DNA from: Mariprofundus sp. KV
Lineage (GTDB): Bacteria; Pseudomonadota; Zetaproteobacteria; Mariprofundales; Mariprofundaceae
Length of the DNA stretch: 64,000 nucleotides
NCBI RefSeq assembly: GCF_013387475.1
Contig: NZ_VWNB01000001.1
Coordinates: 242,069-306,068, forward strand
Direction: 5' to 3'
Below are positions 57,297-64,000 of the stretch, one piece after another (the stretch's first letter is position 1; the number at the start of each line of letters is the position of its first letter). The position numbers and the translations under genes were made by a program. The notes under the pieces are model-generated. The model saw nothing but the letters and a program-made list of their open reading frames with translations. It made no database searches and was not told the DNA's origin.

Positions 57297-58516
57297 TAGG
57301 CGAAAATCTCCTGTGCTTTTTTCAGGGCCGCAAACAGGGCATCCACTTCGGCTTCGGTGTTATAAAGCGAGAACGAAGCGCGCGCTGTAGCCGGCACCTT
57401 GAAGAAGTCCATCACCGGCATCGCGCAGTGGTGACCGGCACGGATCGCCACAGCTTCACGATCAAGAATCGTACCCAGATCGTGCGGATGCACACCATCG
57501 AGCACAAAGGAGAGTACACACGCCTTCTCTCTGGCCGTACCAATCTGGCGCAAGCCATCAAAGACTTCTGCCTTGGCCGTGGCATAAGCCAACAGCTCTT
57601 TTTCACGCTTCTCAATGGCATCAAAGCCGATGCTCTGAATATACTCAATGGCTCTACCGAAACCGATGGCGCCTGAGATATGCGGGGTGCCTGCCTCAAA
57701 TTTGTAGGGCAGATCATTAAACTCGGTTTTATCAAAGGTGACCACACGAATCATATCGCCACCACCCTGATAGGGAGGCATGGTTTTGAGGATGCTCTCT
57801 TTGGCGATCAACACACCGATACCGGTCGGGCCATACATCTTATGCGCACTGGTCACATAGAAATCGACATCCAATGCCTGCACATCAACAGCAACATGCG
57901 CCGCCGCCTGTGCACCATCCACGAGCACTTTGGCACCTACGGCGTGGGCTTTCTCAATGATCGTGCTGATCGGATTGATCGTACCCAGTGCATTGGACAT
58001 GTGCACCACACCCACCAGTCTGGTGCGCTCAGAGAGCAGTTCTTCAAACGCCTCCATAATCAATTCGCCCTGCGCATTGATTGGCACCACTTTCAATGTG
58101 GCACCCACATGTTCACAGAGCATCTGCCACGGCACGATGTTGGAGTGGTGCTCCATATGGGTGATCAGCACCTCATCACCGGCTCTGACATTGGCCCCGC
58201 CCCATGATGAGGCGACCAGATTGATCGCTTCGGTAGCACCACGCGTGAAGATCACCTCACGCTCGCAGCGCGCATTAAAGAAACCGGCGATGATCTTGCG
58301 TGCGCCCTCATAGCCTGCGGTTGCCCGCTCTGAGAGGGTATGCACACCACGATGCACATTGGCGTTATCCGCCTCGTAGTAGTGACTGATGGCATCAATC
58401 ACACACTGCGGCTTCTGCGTTGTCGCCGCGTTATCGAGATAGACCAGTGGCTTGCCATACAACTGCTGATCCAGCACAGGAAAATCAGCACGAACTTTCT
58501 CAATATCAAACATCAT
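57296..58516 (-). CDS. sufS: Cysteine desulfurase SufS
   Basis: A 406-residue class II PLP-dependent desulfurase. The PLP lysine is in TSAHKMYGPTGIGVL and the active Cys in RAGHHCAMPVM. The N-terminus LVYLDNAATTQKP and the GVHTLSERATAGYEGAR region are typical. ATG 58516 (or 58513) follows AGAAGGG; the frame to 58564 runs into the palindromic repeat and is not used. It supplies sulfur to SufBCD through SufU. Confidence 0.95.
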   Translation of the reverse strand: MMFDIEKVRADFPVLDQQLYGKPLVYLDNAATTQKPQCVIDAISHYYEADNANVHRGVHTLSERATAGYEGARKIIAGFFNARCEREVIFTRGATEAINLVASSWGGANVRAGDEVLITHMEHHSNIVPWQMLCEHVGATLKVVPINAQGELIMEAFEELLSERTRLVGVVHMSNALGTINPISTIIEKAHAVGAKVLVDGAQAAAHVAVDVQALDVDFYVTSAHKMYGPTGIGVLIAKESILKTMPPYQGGGDMIRVVTFDKTEFNDLPYKFEAGTPHISGAIGFGRAIEYIQSIGFDAIEKREKELLAYATAKAEVFDGLRQIGTAREKACVLSFVLDGVHPHDLGTILDREAVAIRAGHHCAMPVMDFFKVPATARASFSLYNTEAEVDALFAALKKAQEIFA

Positions 58517-58528
58517 AAAACCCTTCTT

Positions 58529-58612
58529 TAACCACAAAGAGACAGAGGCACAAAGGAGAGACAAACATGATTTTATGTTCTCTTTGTGCCTTCGTGCCTT
58601 CGTGGTGAAGAT
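58529..58612. repeat. Long imperfect palindrome between sufD and sufS
   Basis: The left arm TAACCACAAAGAGACAGAGG, continuing to CACAAAGGAGAG (58529-58560), faces the right arm TCTCTTTGTGCC, then TTCGTGCCTTCGTGGTGAAG (from about 58580 to 58612). A transcript would fold into one long hairpin with the arms about 28 bp. Related CACAAAG/CTTTGTG sequences are widespread in bacterial genomes. The hairpin lies 12 bases upstream of the sufS start and may uncouple sufS from sufD. Confidence 0.6.
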
Positions 58613-58615
58613 TAA

Positions 58616-59866
58616 TCATACTAAAATCCCCTCAAGACCGGAGAGATTCGGAAGTTTGGCAAAAGCGGCGCGCTCAATATAGCGGCGCACAGCCCTGCTC
58701 TTCATCTTGGCCAGCAGCTCATCAGCAAAAGCGAAGGTGAGCAGCTGTTTCGCCTCCTCCTCGGAGAGCCCGCGCGACTTCAGGTAGAAGAGCTGATTTT
58801 TGTCCAGCTGGCCCACGGTTGCACCATGTGCACATTTCACATCATCGTTATAGATCTCAAGCTCAGGCTTGGTATCAATCTCAGCACGATTAGAGAGCAA
58901 CAGGTTGGCATTGGACTGCGCCGAATCGGTTTTAATTGCACCCTTGGCAACCACCACTTTACCGTTGAATACAGCATGGGAACGACCATCAAGAACCGTG
59001 CGATAGTTTTCGCGGCTTCTGCAGTGCGGTGCCTCATGGGCAACACGGGTGTGATGATCCACATGCTGACGACCGGAGAGCACGAACAGCCCGTTAAGCT
59101 CAGACTCAGCGCCCGGCTCGTTGAGATCATCCACCACATCCACACGCGAGAGTGCAGAACCGAGCTCTACGGCATGCAAGGTATAGGAGGAGTCAGCCTT
59201 CTGATTCACTTCTACACGGCCAAGATGCCACTGTTTTCCGCTCTCCAGCTGCAGGCGGTAGTGCTCACATTTGGCTCCGGCTGCCAGGCGGATCGCAGTC
59301 AAACTGTTGGTCACTCCTGCCGCGCTATCGCTTCCGGCAAAGTGTTCAATAATCTCCAGCTCGGCATGGTTACCGATGGTGATGCCTGTCCTGATATGGG
59401 CAGCACCGCCACTGCTGAGATGCAGTATATGCAGTGGCCGATCCAGTTTAACGTTGCTTGCAACGCAGATGCAGTAGCCATCGGATGCTCTGGCGCTGTT
59501 CAAGGCGGTAACACCACTGGCAAACGGGGCATCACTATCATCCAGCATCAATTCAACGGCCGCATCGGGATCATCCTGCAACAGTGCTGCCAGCGGCGTA
59601 ATGGTAATCGCATCCGGAATTTCAGATGCCGCAAGATCAACCACACCGTTACTGATCACCAGACGATAGGCGTTAAGGTCGGGAATCAGATAATCATCAG
59701 CTGAAACGGCTTCGCCAGCCTCAGCGCTCCACCACGACTCGCCCAGCACAGCGGCAATGCGTGAGAGATCGGTATATTTCCAGTCCTCATCACGCGAGCT
59801 CGGCAACCCGTCGACCTCAAAGGTGCGCCAGGCCGATTCCCTGATATGATTTAATGCATTACTCAT
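58616..59866 (-). CDS. sufD: SufD, iron-sulfur scaffold subunit
   Basis: A 416-residue SufD with the SufBD core: DHHTRVAHEAPHCRSRENYR, VFNGKVVVAKGAIKTDSAQS, and the late EIYNDDVKCAHGATVGQLDK (Cys and His of the SufB-SufD cluster site). It forms the SufBC2D complex. ATG 59866 is used (AGGGGC upstream, family-like start MSNALNHIRESA); the frame to 59944 runs through an intergenic repeat. Confidence 0.95.
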   Translation of the reverse strand: MSNALNHIRESAWRTFEVDGLPSSRDEDWKYTDLSRIAAVLGESWWSAEAGEAVSADDYLIPDLNAYRLVISNGVVDLAASEIPDAITITPLAALLQDDPDAAVELMLDDSDAPFASGVTALNSARASDGYCICVASNVKLDRPLHILHLSSGGAAHIRTGITIGNHAELEIIEHFAGSDSAAGVTNSLTAIRLAAGAKCEHYRLQLESGKQWHLGRVEVNQKADSSYTLHAVELGSALSRVDVVDDLNEPGAESELNGLFVLSGRQHVDHHTRVAHEAPHCRSRENYRTVLDGRSHAVFNGKVVVAKGAIKTDSAQSNANLLLSNRAEIDTKPELEIYNDDVKCAHGATVGQLDKNQLFYLKSRGLSEEEAKQLLTFAFADELLAKMKSRAVRRYIERAAFAKLPNLSGLEGILV

Positions 59867-59884
59867 TTTCGAAGCCCCTGATGA

Positions 59885-59990
59885 ACGAGGATTTTTCTTC
59901 CAGGCAAGGCGAGTCGTGACCGAGCAGTGTAGCATATGTGCCAATATGTGAACCGCGCAGGGCGCGGCTCAACGCAGCATGGGAGGAAAA
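59885..59990. repeat. Intergenic repeat, copy 2
   Basis: The gap between sufC and sufD contains a plus-strand run with CAAGGCGAGTCGTGACCGAG, then TAGCATATGTG, then CTCAACGCAGCATGGGAGG, matching the order in copy 1 at 56165-56265. An internal CGCGCAGGGCGCGG adds a small hairpin. Frames from both neighbours run into it, which would give false N-terminal extensions. Confidence 0.5.
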
Positions 59991-59997
59991 GCCGAAG

Positions 59998-60750
59998 TTA
60001 AACATGGGCTTCGGCGCGAACCCAGTCATAACCGCGCTCCTCAAGCTCAAGCGCAAGGGAGGCATCGCCAGATTTAAGGATCTGACCATCAGCCAGTACA
60101 TGCACCACATCAGGTTTAATATAATCAAGCAGGCGCTGGTAGTGGGTCACCATCACAATGGAGCGATTCGCCGCACGCAAGGTGTTCACACCTTTGGCAA
60201 CAATACGCAGAGCATCGATATCAAGGCCAGAGTCGGTCTCATCAAGCAGCGCCAGTGACGGCTCAAGCACGGCCATCTGGAAAATCTCGTTACGCTTCTT
60301 CTCACCACCGGAGAAGCCTTCATTCACGCCACGCGAGAGAAACGACTGATCAAGCTCAACCAGCTTGGCCTTCTCTTTGACCAGCTGCATGAACTCCATC
60401 GCATCGAGCTCCTGCTCGCCCTGATGTTTACGGCGCGCATTCACACCTGCTTTCAGCAGGTAGGTGTTGTTCACACCGGGAATCTCAACCGGGTACTGAA
60501 AAGCAAGGAAGATACCCTCCCAGGCGCGCTCTTCCGGCCGCATCTCCAGCAGATCTTTACCTTTGTAGGTGATTGAACCCTGGGTCACTTCATAACCGTC
60601 ACGACCGGCAATCACATTGGAGAGGGTCGATTTACCCGAACCGTTCGGGCCCATGATGGCATGCACTTCACCATCGCCGATCTCCAGGTTGATCCCCTTC
60701 AGGATCTCTTTGCCGCCTACAGAGACGTGTAAATTTTCAATCTTAATCAT
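59998..60750 (-). CDS. sufC: SufC ATPase
   Basis: A 250-residue ABC-type ATPase that drives the SufBCD scaffold. Walker [11 protein letters not shown], signature [11 protein letters not shown], Walker [13 protein letters not shown] and the switch His in [11 protein letters not shown] are all visible. The gene starts ATG 60750, 108 bases after the sufB stop; the gap holds three hairpins. Confidence 0.96.
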   Translation of the reverse strand: MIKIENLHVSVGGKEILKGINLEIGDGEVHAIMGPNGSGKSTLSNVIAGRDGYEVTQGSITYKGKDLLEMRPEERAWEGIFLAFQYPVEIPGVNNTYLLKAGVNARRKHQGEQELDAMEFMQLVKEKAKLVELDQSFLSRGVNEGFSGGEKKRNEIFQMAVLEPSLALLDETDSGLDIDALRIVAKGVNTLRAANRSIVMVTHYQRLLDYIKPDVVHVLADGQILKSGDASLALELEERGYDWVRAEAHV

Positions 60751-60799
60751 GCTTTCTCCATACGGCTTCGGAGCTCCTGCCCTCAGCCTTAAACGCTAC

Positions 60800-60857
60800 G
60801 CAAAAGCGTGGTTTTGCTTCGCTTACGGGCTCACGCCCGCCGCACATCCATGTGCGG
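60800..60857. repeat. Three-hairpin cluster between sufB and sufC
   Basis: GCAAAA/TTTTGC (60800-60817), CGGGC-TCAC-GCCCG (60826-60839) and CCGCACAT-CC-ATGTGCGG (60840-60857), the last ending one base before the sufB stop codon. The wording resembles the MITE interior at 22370-22453: GCGTGG inside a Cys-free GCAAA/TTTGC hairpin and a CATCCATG centre. It could stabilise the sufB end or weaken read-through into sufCDSUT. Confidence 0.6.
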
Positions 60858-60858
60858 A

Positions 60859-62325
60859 TCATCCGACCGCACCTTCTAAAGAGACTTCCATGAGTCGGTT
60901 CGCTTCTACGGCGAACTCCATCGGCAGCTCGTTAAATACATCTTTACAGAAACCGTTCACAATCATGTTCACCGCATCCTCTTCGGAGATACCACGGCTC
61001 TGGCAGTAGAAGAGCTGATCTTCGCCAATCTTGGAGGTAGTCGCCTCATGCTCCATGGTAGCCGTGGCATTCTTCACCTCAACATAGGGGAAGGTGTGAG
61101 CACCGGATTTGTCACCGATCAGCAGTGAATCACACTGGGTATAGTTACGCGCGTTGTCGGCATCTTTGCCAATCTTCACCAGACCACGATAGGACTGATT
61201 GCCACGCCCTGCCGAGATACCTTTGGATACAATCGTGCTGCGAGTGTTTTTACCGATATGGATCATCTTGGTGCCGGTATCAGCCTGCTGACACATTTTG
61301 GTCAGTGCCACCGAGTAAAACTCACCCACCGAGTGATCACCGCGCAACACACAGCTTGGATATTTCCAGGTGATGGCACTGCCTGTCTCCACCTGTGTCC
61401 AGCTCACCTTGGCACGATGGCCACGGCAGTCAGCACGTTTGGTTACAAAGTTGTAGATACCACCGATACCGTTCTCATCACCGGGATACCAGTTCTGTAC
61501 GGTGGAGTATTTGATCTGCGCATCATCCATCGCCACCAGCTCAACCACAGCCGCATGCAGCTGATTCTCATCGCGCTGTGGTGCCGTGCACCCCTCAAGA
61601 TAAGAGACGTAAGAGCGCTCATCAGCAATAATCAGGGTACGTTCGAACTGGCCTGTATTCATCGCATTGATGCGGAAATAGGTGGAGAGCTCCATCGGGC
61701 AGCGCACACCCTTGGGGATATAAACAAACGAACCATCGGTAAACACCGCTGAATTCAGGGCTGCGAAATAGTTGTCACCGGCAGGTACAACGGTGCCGAG
61801 ATACTTCTGCACCAGTTCAGGGTAATCACGCACCGCTTCAGAGATCGGACAGAAGATCACACCGGCATCCTTGAGTTTGCCTTTAAAGGTTGTCGCCACA
61901 GAGACCGAATCAAACACCGCATCCACAGCAACACCGGCCAACCACTCCTGCTCACGCAGTGGAATGCCCAGCTTGGCATAGGTCTCCAGCAGTTTCGGAT
62001 CCACTTCATCGAGGCTTTTCGGCCCGTCTTTCATCGATTTCGGCGCCGAATAGTAGGAGACCGCCTGATAATCGATCGGCGGATAGCTCACATGCGCCCA
62101 GTGCGGCTCAGTCATCGTTTGCCAGTGACGGAACGCCTCAAGCCTCCAGTTCAGCAGCCACTCCGGCTCCTCTTTCATCGCTGAGATATGGCGAACCACA
62201 TCTTCATTGAGTCCCGGTGGCAGGGTATCGGCTTCAATATCGGAGACAAAACCCGCCTCATACTCACGCGATGCATGCTCTTGGGCCGAAATTTCGACTT
62301 TCTCTTTGTTTTTCACTTCACTCAT
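60859..62325 (-). CDS. sufB: SufB, iron-sulfur scaffold subunit
   Basis: A 488-residue SufB that holds the nascent cluster. Conserved parts: [60 protein letters not shown], and [20 protein letters not shown] with the following [13 protein letters not shown]. Length fits. TAATG joins it to the regulator gene upstream. Confidence 0.96.
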   Translation of the reverse strand: MSEVKNKEKVEISAQEHASREYEAGFVSDIEADTLPPGLNEDVVRHISAMKEEPEWLLNWRLEAFRHWQTMTEPHWAHVSYPPIDYQAVSYYSAPKSMKDGPKSLDEVDPKLLETYAKLGIPLREQEWLAGVAVDAVFDSVSVATTFKGKLKDAGVIFCPISEAVRDYPELVQKYLGTVVPAGDNYFAALNSAVFTDGSFVYIPKGVRCPMELSTYFRINAMNTGQFERTLIIADERSYVSYLEGCTAPQRDENQLHAAVVELVAMDDAQIKYSTVQNWYPGDENGIGGIYNFVTKRADCRGHRAKVSWTQVETGSAITWKYPSCVLRGDHSVGEFYSVALTKMCQQADTGTKMIHIGKNTRSTIVSKGISAGRGNQSYRGLVKIGKDADNARNYTQCDSLLIGDKSGAHTFPYVEVKNATATMEHEATTSKIGEDQLFYCQSRGISEEDAVNMIVNGFCKDVFNELPMEFAVEANRLMEVSLEGAVG

Positions 62326-62780
62326 TAGTGCACCTTCGAGATGGCGATACCGCGCTGCAGGCGGAAGATCGGGATGAAATCCTGCTCGGTCATATCAGCC
62401 AGCGAGATATCCTGCAGTGCCTGACGCACAGCCTGATTGATCCGCTTCCAGTTATTGCTGGTGGAGCAGACATCGTGCTGGTCACAGCTGCTGTCATCGA
62501 GATTGCATTCGGTCAGGGCAATCGAACCCTCAAACACATTGATAATATCACGTACATTGATTTCAGTGGCCGGGCGAGTAAGACGATAACCACCCTTAGC
62601 ACCGCGTGTGGAGTCGAGCAGCCCTTCATGCAGCAGCATCTGCAGAATCTTGCTGACGGTCGGTGAAGGAATACGGGTAATCTCCGCAAGTTCACCAGCG
62701 GTAAAACGCTCCTGCTCGGATGAGACCATACGTGTCATCAGCAGGATTCCGTAGTCCGTCAATTTGGTCAATCTGAGCAT
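62325..62780 (-). CDS. Rrf2/IscR-type regulator of the SUF operon
   Basis: A 151-residue winged-helix regulator ([46 protein letters not shown]). The cluster ligands read C-x6-C-x5-C ([15 protein letters not shown]), one residue longer in the first gap than the C-x5-C of IscR. It probably binds a [2Fe-2S] cluster and shuts the operon when clusters are plentiful. ATG 62780 is chosen (AAGGAG six bases upstream). The palindrome at 62872-62889 is its likely operator. Confidence 0.92.
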   Translation of the reverse strand: MLRLTKLTDYGILLMTRMVSSEQERFTAGELAEITRIPSPTVSKILQMLLHEGLLDSTRGAKGGYRLTRPATEINVRDIINVFEGSIALTECNLDDSSCDQHDVCSTSNNWKRINQAVRQALQDISLADMTEQDFIPIFRLQRGIAISKVH

Positions 62781-62871
62781 GGCGACTCCTTCAAATACTG
62801 AACAGGCTCGCTCTGAGCCTTGAGAAGTGGCCAACAAAAAAGGCCGCCTCCATTAAAGGCGACCATTCTAG

Positions 62872-62889
62872 TCCGGTTTATATACCGGA
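62872..62889 (-). promoter_or_regulatory. Palindromic operator over the SUF promoter
   Basis: TCCGGT-TTATAT-ACCGGA is a perfect inverted repeat with a six-base centre. On the minus strand it contains TATAAA (62877-62882) as -10, with TTGTAC (62898-62903) or TTTGTA as -35 at 15-16 bases. A repressor bound here would block the promoter of the regulator-suf operon. Confidence 0.6.
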
Positions 62890-62943
62890 GCAATATGGTA
62901 CAAATTAGGGTTATTCAGTTGTAGAAAGGATAAAGGGCCTGTT

Positions 62944-63105
62944 TCAGCCCCAGCTGCACTCCTCCCACTCATCATCATCGCCACCAAACGGTGGAATACC
63001 AATCAGAAACTCCAACTCCGACATCGGAATATGCGCATTGCGCTCGCTTACCCATTTCATAAATTCAAACCGCGCCGACGACGGGTTCAATCTTTCAGGT
63101 GTCAT
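62944..63105 (-). CDS. 53-residue acidic protein, unknown
   Basis: ATG 63105 is preceded by AAAGGAGAG on the minus strand. The protein starts MTPERLNPSSARFEFMKWVS and ends in an acidic, Trp-rich tail (GDDDEWEECSWG). It is too short for standard gene finders. Upstream, AAAGTGA...TCACTTT forms a dyad. No family recognised. Confidence 0.55.
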   Translation of the reverse strand: MTPERLNPSSARFEFMKWVSERNAHIPMSELEFLIGIPPFGGDDDEWEECSWG

Positions 63106-63222
63106 GTCACTCTCCTTTCATTCGTTCTTGCTGTGAACAATAGAGAAAAGTGAGTCACCCTTATGTCACTTTAAAGGCATGCCAGTGACAGGACAGAACT
63201 CAATCAATCGACTGATTTGACA

Positions 63223-63873
63223 TCACCTCGGCTGGCGAGTGATTAAATCAAGAATGTTTGGCGGAGAACCATCATCACGGACAATGCCTGTTTGCGTATG
63301 CCTGAAGAGCGAATTTAAAATCAACAAGCGTTCTTCCGAAGAAAACACAATTCCCTCCTCGTTGTCATCGCCGCGTGACATAGCTAGGAATTCTTGGGTC
63401 AATACAATTCGCTCACCAGCATCCTGCTCCATGTGCAGATGGCTGAGGTACTTTCGAACCAACAGTCGAACTGGCCAATAGAAAAACACTGCAACAAGAC
63501 CAAGAGGCAGAAGCCTCCATTGATCTCCTGATTTAAATTCGAGCCCAAACATACTAAAATATAAAGCCAAAACTACGGCGACTCCGGTCAAGCCAACCCA
63601 AATTGTATGGGCACGAGCAGTTTTCCTTTCTTTGGCATGCTCTACTTGCTGCTTAACCCAATAATCGACTGGCTTCATCATTCTCAGCTTTTCTTCATAG
63701 AAGGTTTCTATTTCTTGGATTTTCATTTCCAACTTGCCTTCTAGGCTAGTTAAGTTTTCATTATATTTTTCAATAAGATTATCTAATTCGTTTTGTTGTG
63801 CCGCACGGAATCCATCTGCCTCTTGAACAATATCTTTTGCTACGATGCTTACATCCTTACTATTTCGATCTAG
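63223..63873 (-). pseudogene. DUF6161-like membrane protein, 5' end lost to an IS
   Basis: The frame is open from the IS junction at 63873 to the stop at 63223, about 216 codons, with no good start inside (TTG 63732 and Met two codons later are weak). The visible part has a coiled coil rich in Glu/Lys, then KPVDYWVKQQVEHAKERKTA as in DUF6161 proteins, two membrane helices (ARAHTIWVGLTGVAVVLALYFSMF region; LLPLGLVAVFFYWPVRLLV) and a soluble tail. Base composition is lower in GC than the neighbours, suggesting acquired DNA. Function unknown. Confidence 0.6.
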
Positions 63874-64000
63874 GGATACTCTGAATAACTCGTCGATTCC
63901 TGTATAATTTCTCCGAACAGGAGGAGTTATGGATCAGTTGAGTTTTGCGGAAGCGGAATACGATCACAAGCGTCGCAAGACGCGCCGTGAGGCGTTTCTG
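63874..64000 (+). mobile_element. Left end of an IS5-family insertion sequence
   Basis: The end repeat GGATACTCTGAATAACTC begins at 63874, directly after CTAG (63870-63873), a YTAR-type target. Inside, TATAAT (63903-63908) and AGGAGGAG (63919-63926) precede the transposase start. The element runs off the window. Its terminal repeat matches the MITE at 22330-22482. Confidence 0.75.
63929..64000 (+). CDS. IS5-type transposase, N-terminal fragment
   Basis: The first 24 codons are visible: MDQLSFAEAEYDHKRRKTRR then EAFL. This is the usual start of IS5-group DDE transposases, which continue with a helix-turn-helix and the catalytic DDE domain outside the window. ATG 63929 follows AGGAGGAG. Confidence 0.75.
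   Translation, partial: MDQLSFAEAEYDHKRRKTRREAFL

Overview
The window looks like chromosome from a Gram-negative, moderately GC-rich member of the Pseudomonadota. The overall mix suggests a Zetaproteobacteria-like (Mariprofundus-type) organism: two-subunit GlyQS, a hemDBXY cluster, mreBCD-mrdAB, a complete SUF iron-sulfur operon with SufU and SufT, NnrS, copper-defence genes and many sensor kinases. This assignment is inferred from gene content only. Most of the window is dense, ordinary core genome. Accessory signals are one complete short inverted-repeat element (22330-22482), the left end of an IS5-type insertion sequence at the right edge (63874 onward) and several intergenic repeats.

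Layout. 1-5305: partial gene, glyQS, an NCS2-like permease and a MEKHLA protein. 5318-5926: two tiny overlapping membrane/secreted ORFs and tRNA-Arg(CCG) on the minus strand. 6076-17555: one tightly coupled plus-strand run. It holds a RACo-like corrinoid activator, a corrinoid protein, a MtaA/UroD-like methyltransferase and a DUF1638 protein. It continues without a break into a PAS/GAF protein, a substrate-binding lipoprotein, a hybrid histidine kinase and a REC-PAS-kinase-REC protein. 17692-27729: Cu P-type ATPase, MFS transporter, two small membrane proteins, the short mobile element, HDOD protein, ClC channel, Rep/UvrD helicase, ArsC/YfgD and a strong terminator. 27822-34181: recQ (minus), then hemD-hemB-hemX-hemY. 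34195-37784: a promoter followed by a terminator in the leader of a Rieske gene, a DsbA-type isomerase with a DUF4442 protein, an HxlR regulator and a GAF-PP2C phosphatase. 37820-43538 (minus): TlpA thioredoxin, DUF411, CopB, CopA, a Met/His/Cys-rich protein and SppA. 43621-46890: uppP, lgt, a small minus-strand ORF, xthA and yjbQ. 47175-52333: mreB-mreC-mreD-mrdA-mrdB. 52341-56080 (minus): TauE/SafE, REC-HPt, a small Cys protein, a Rieske ferredoxin and NnrS. 56272-62780 (minus): the SUF operon, regulator-sufB-sufC-sufD-sufS-sufU-sufT, with hairpin or palindromic repeats in three of its gaps or flanks. 62944-64000: a 53-aa ORF and a DUF6161-like gene cut by the IS5-type element.

The best candidate for a poorly described system is the corrinoid run at 6076-17555. 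The enzymes have the usual parts of a corrinoid methyl-transfer system: activator, corrinoid carrier and methyltransferase. The methyltransferase lacks most of the expected zinc ligands, no folate- or CoM-type acceptor methyltransferase is present, and the sensory genes are joined to the catalytic genes by overlapping start and stop codons. This suggests that an extracellular or redox signal and the corrinoid chemistry are wired together. The second theme is regulatory DNA: a promoter-terminator leader with an overlapping 31-codon ORF before the Rieske gene, -10 boxes six bases before ATG at hxlR and uppP, and a palindrome over the SUF regulator promoter.
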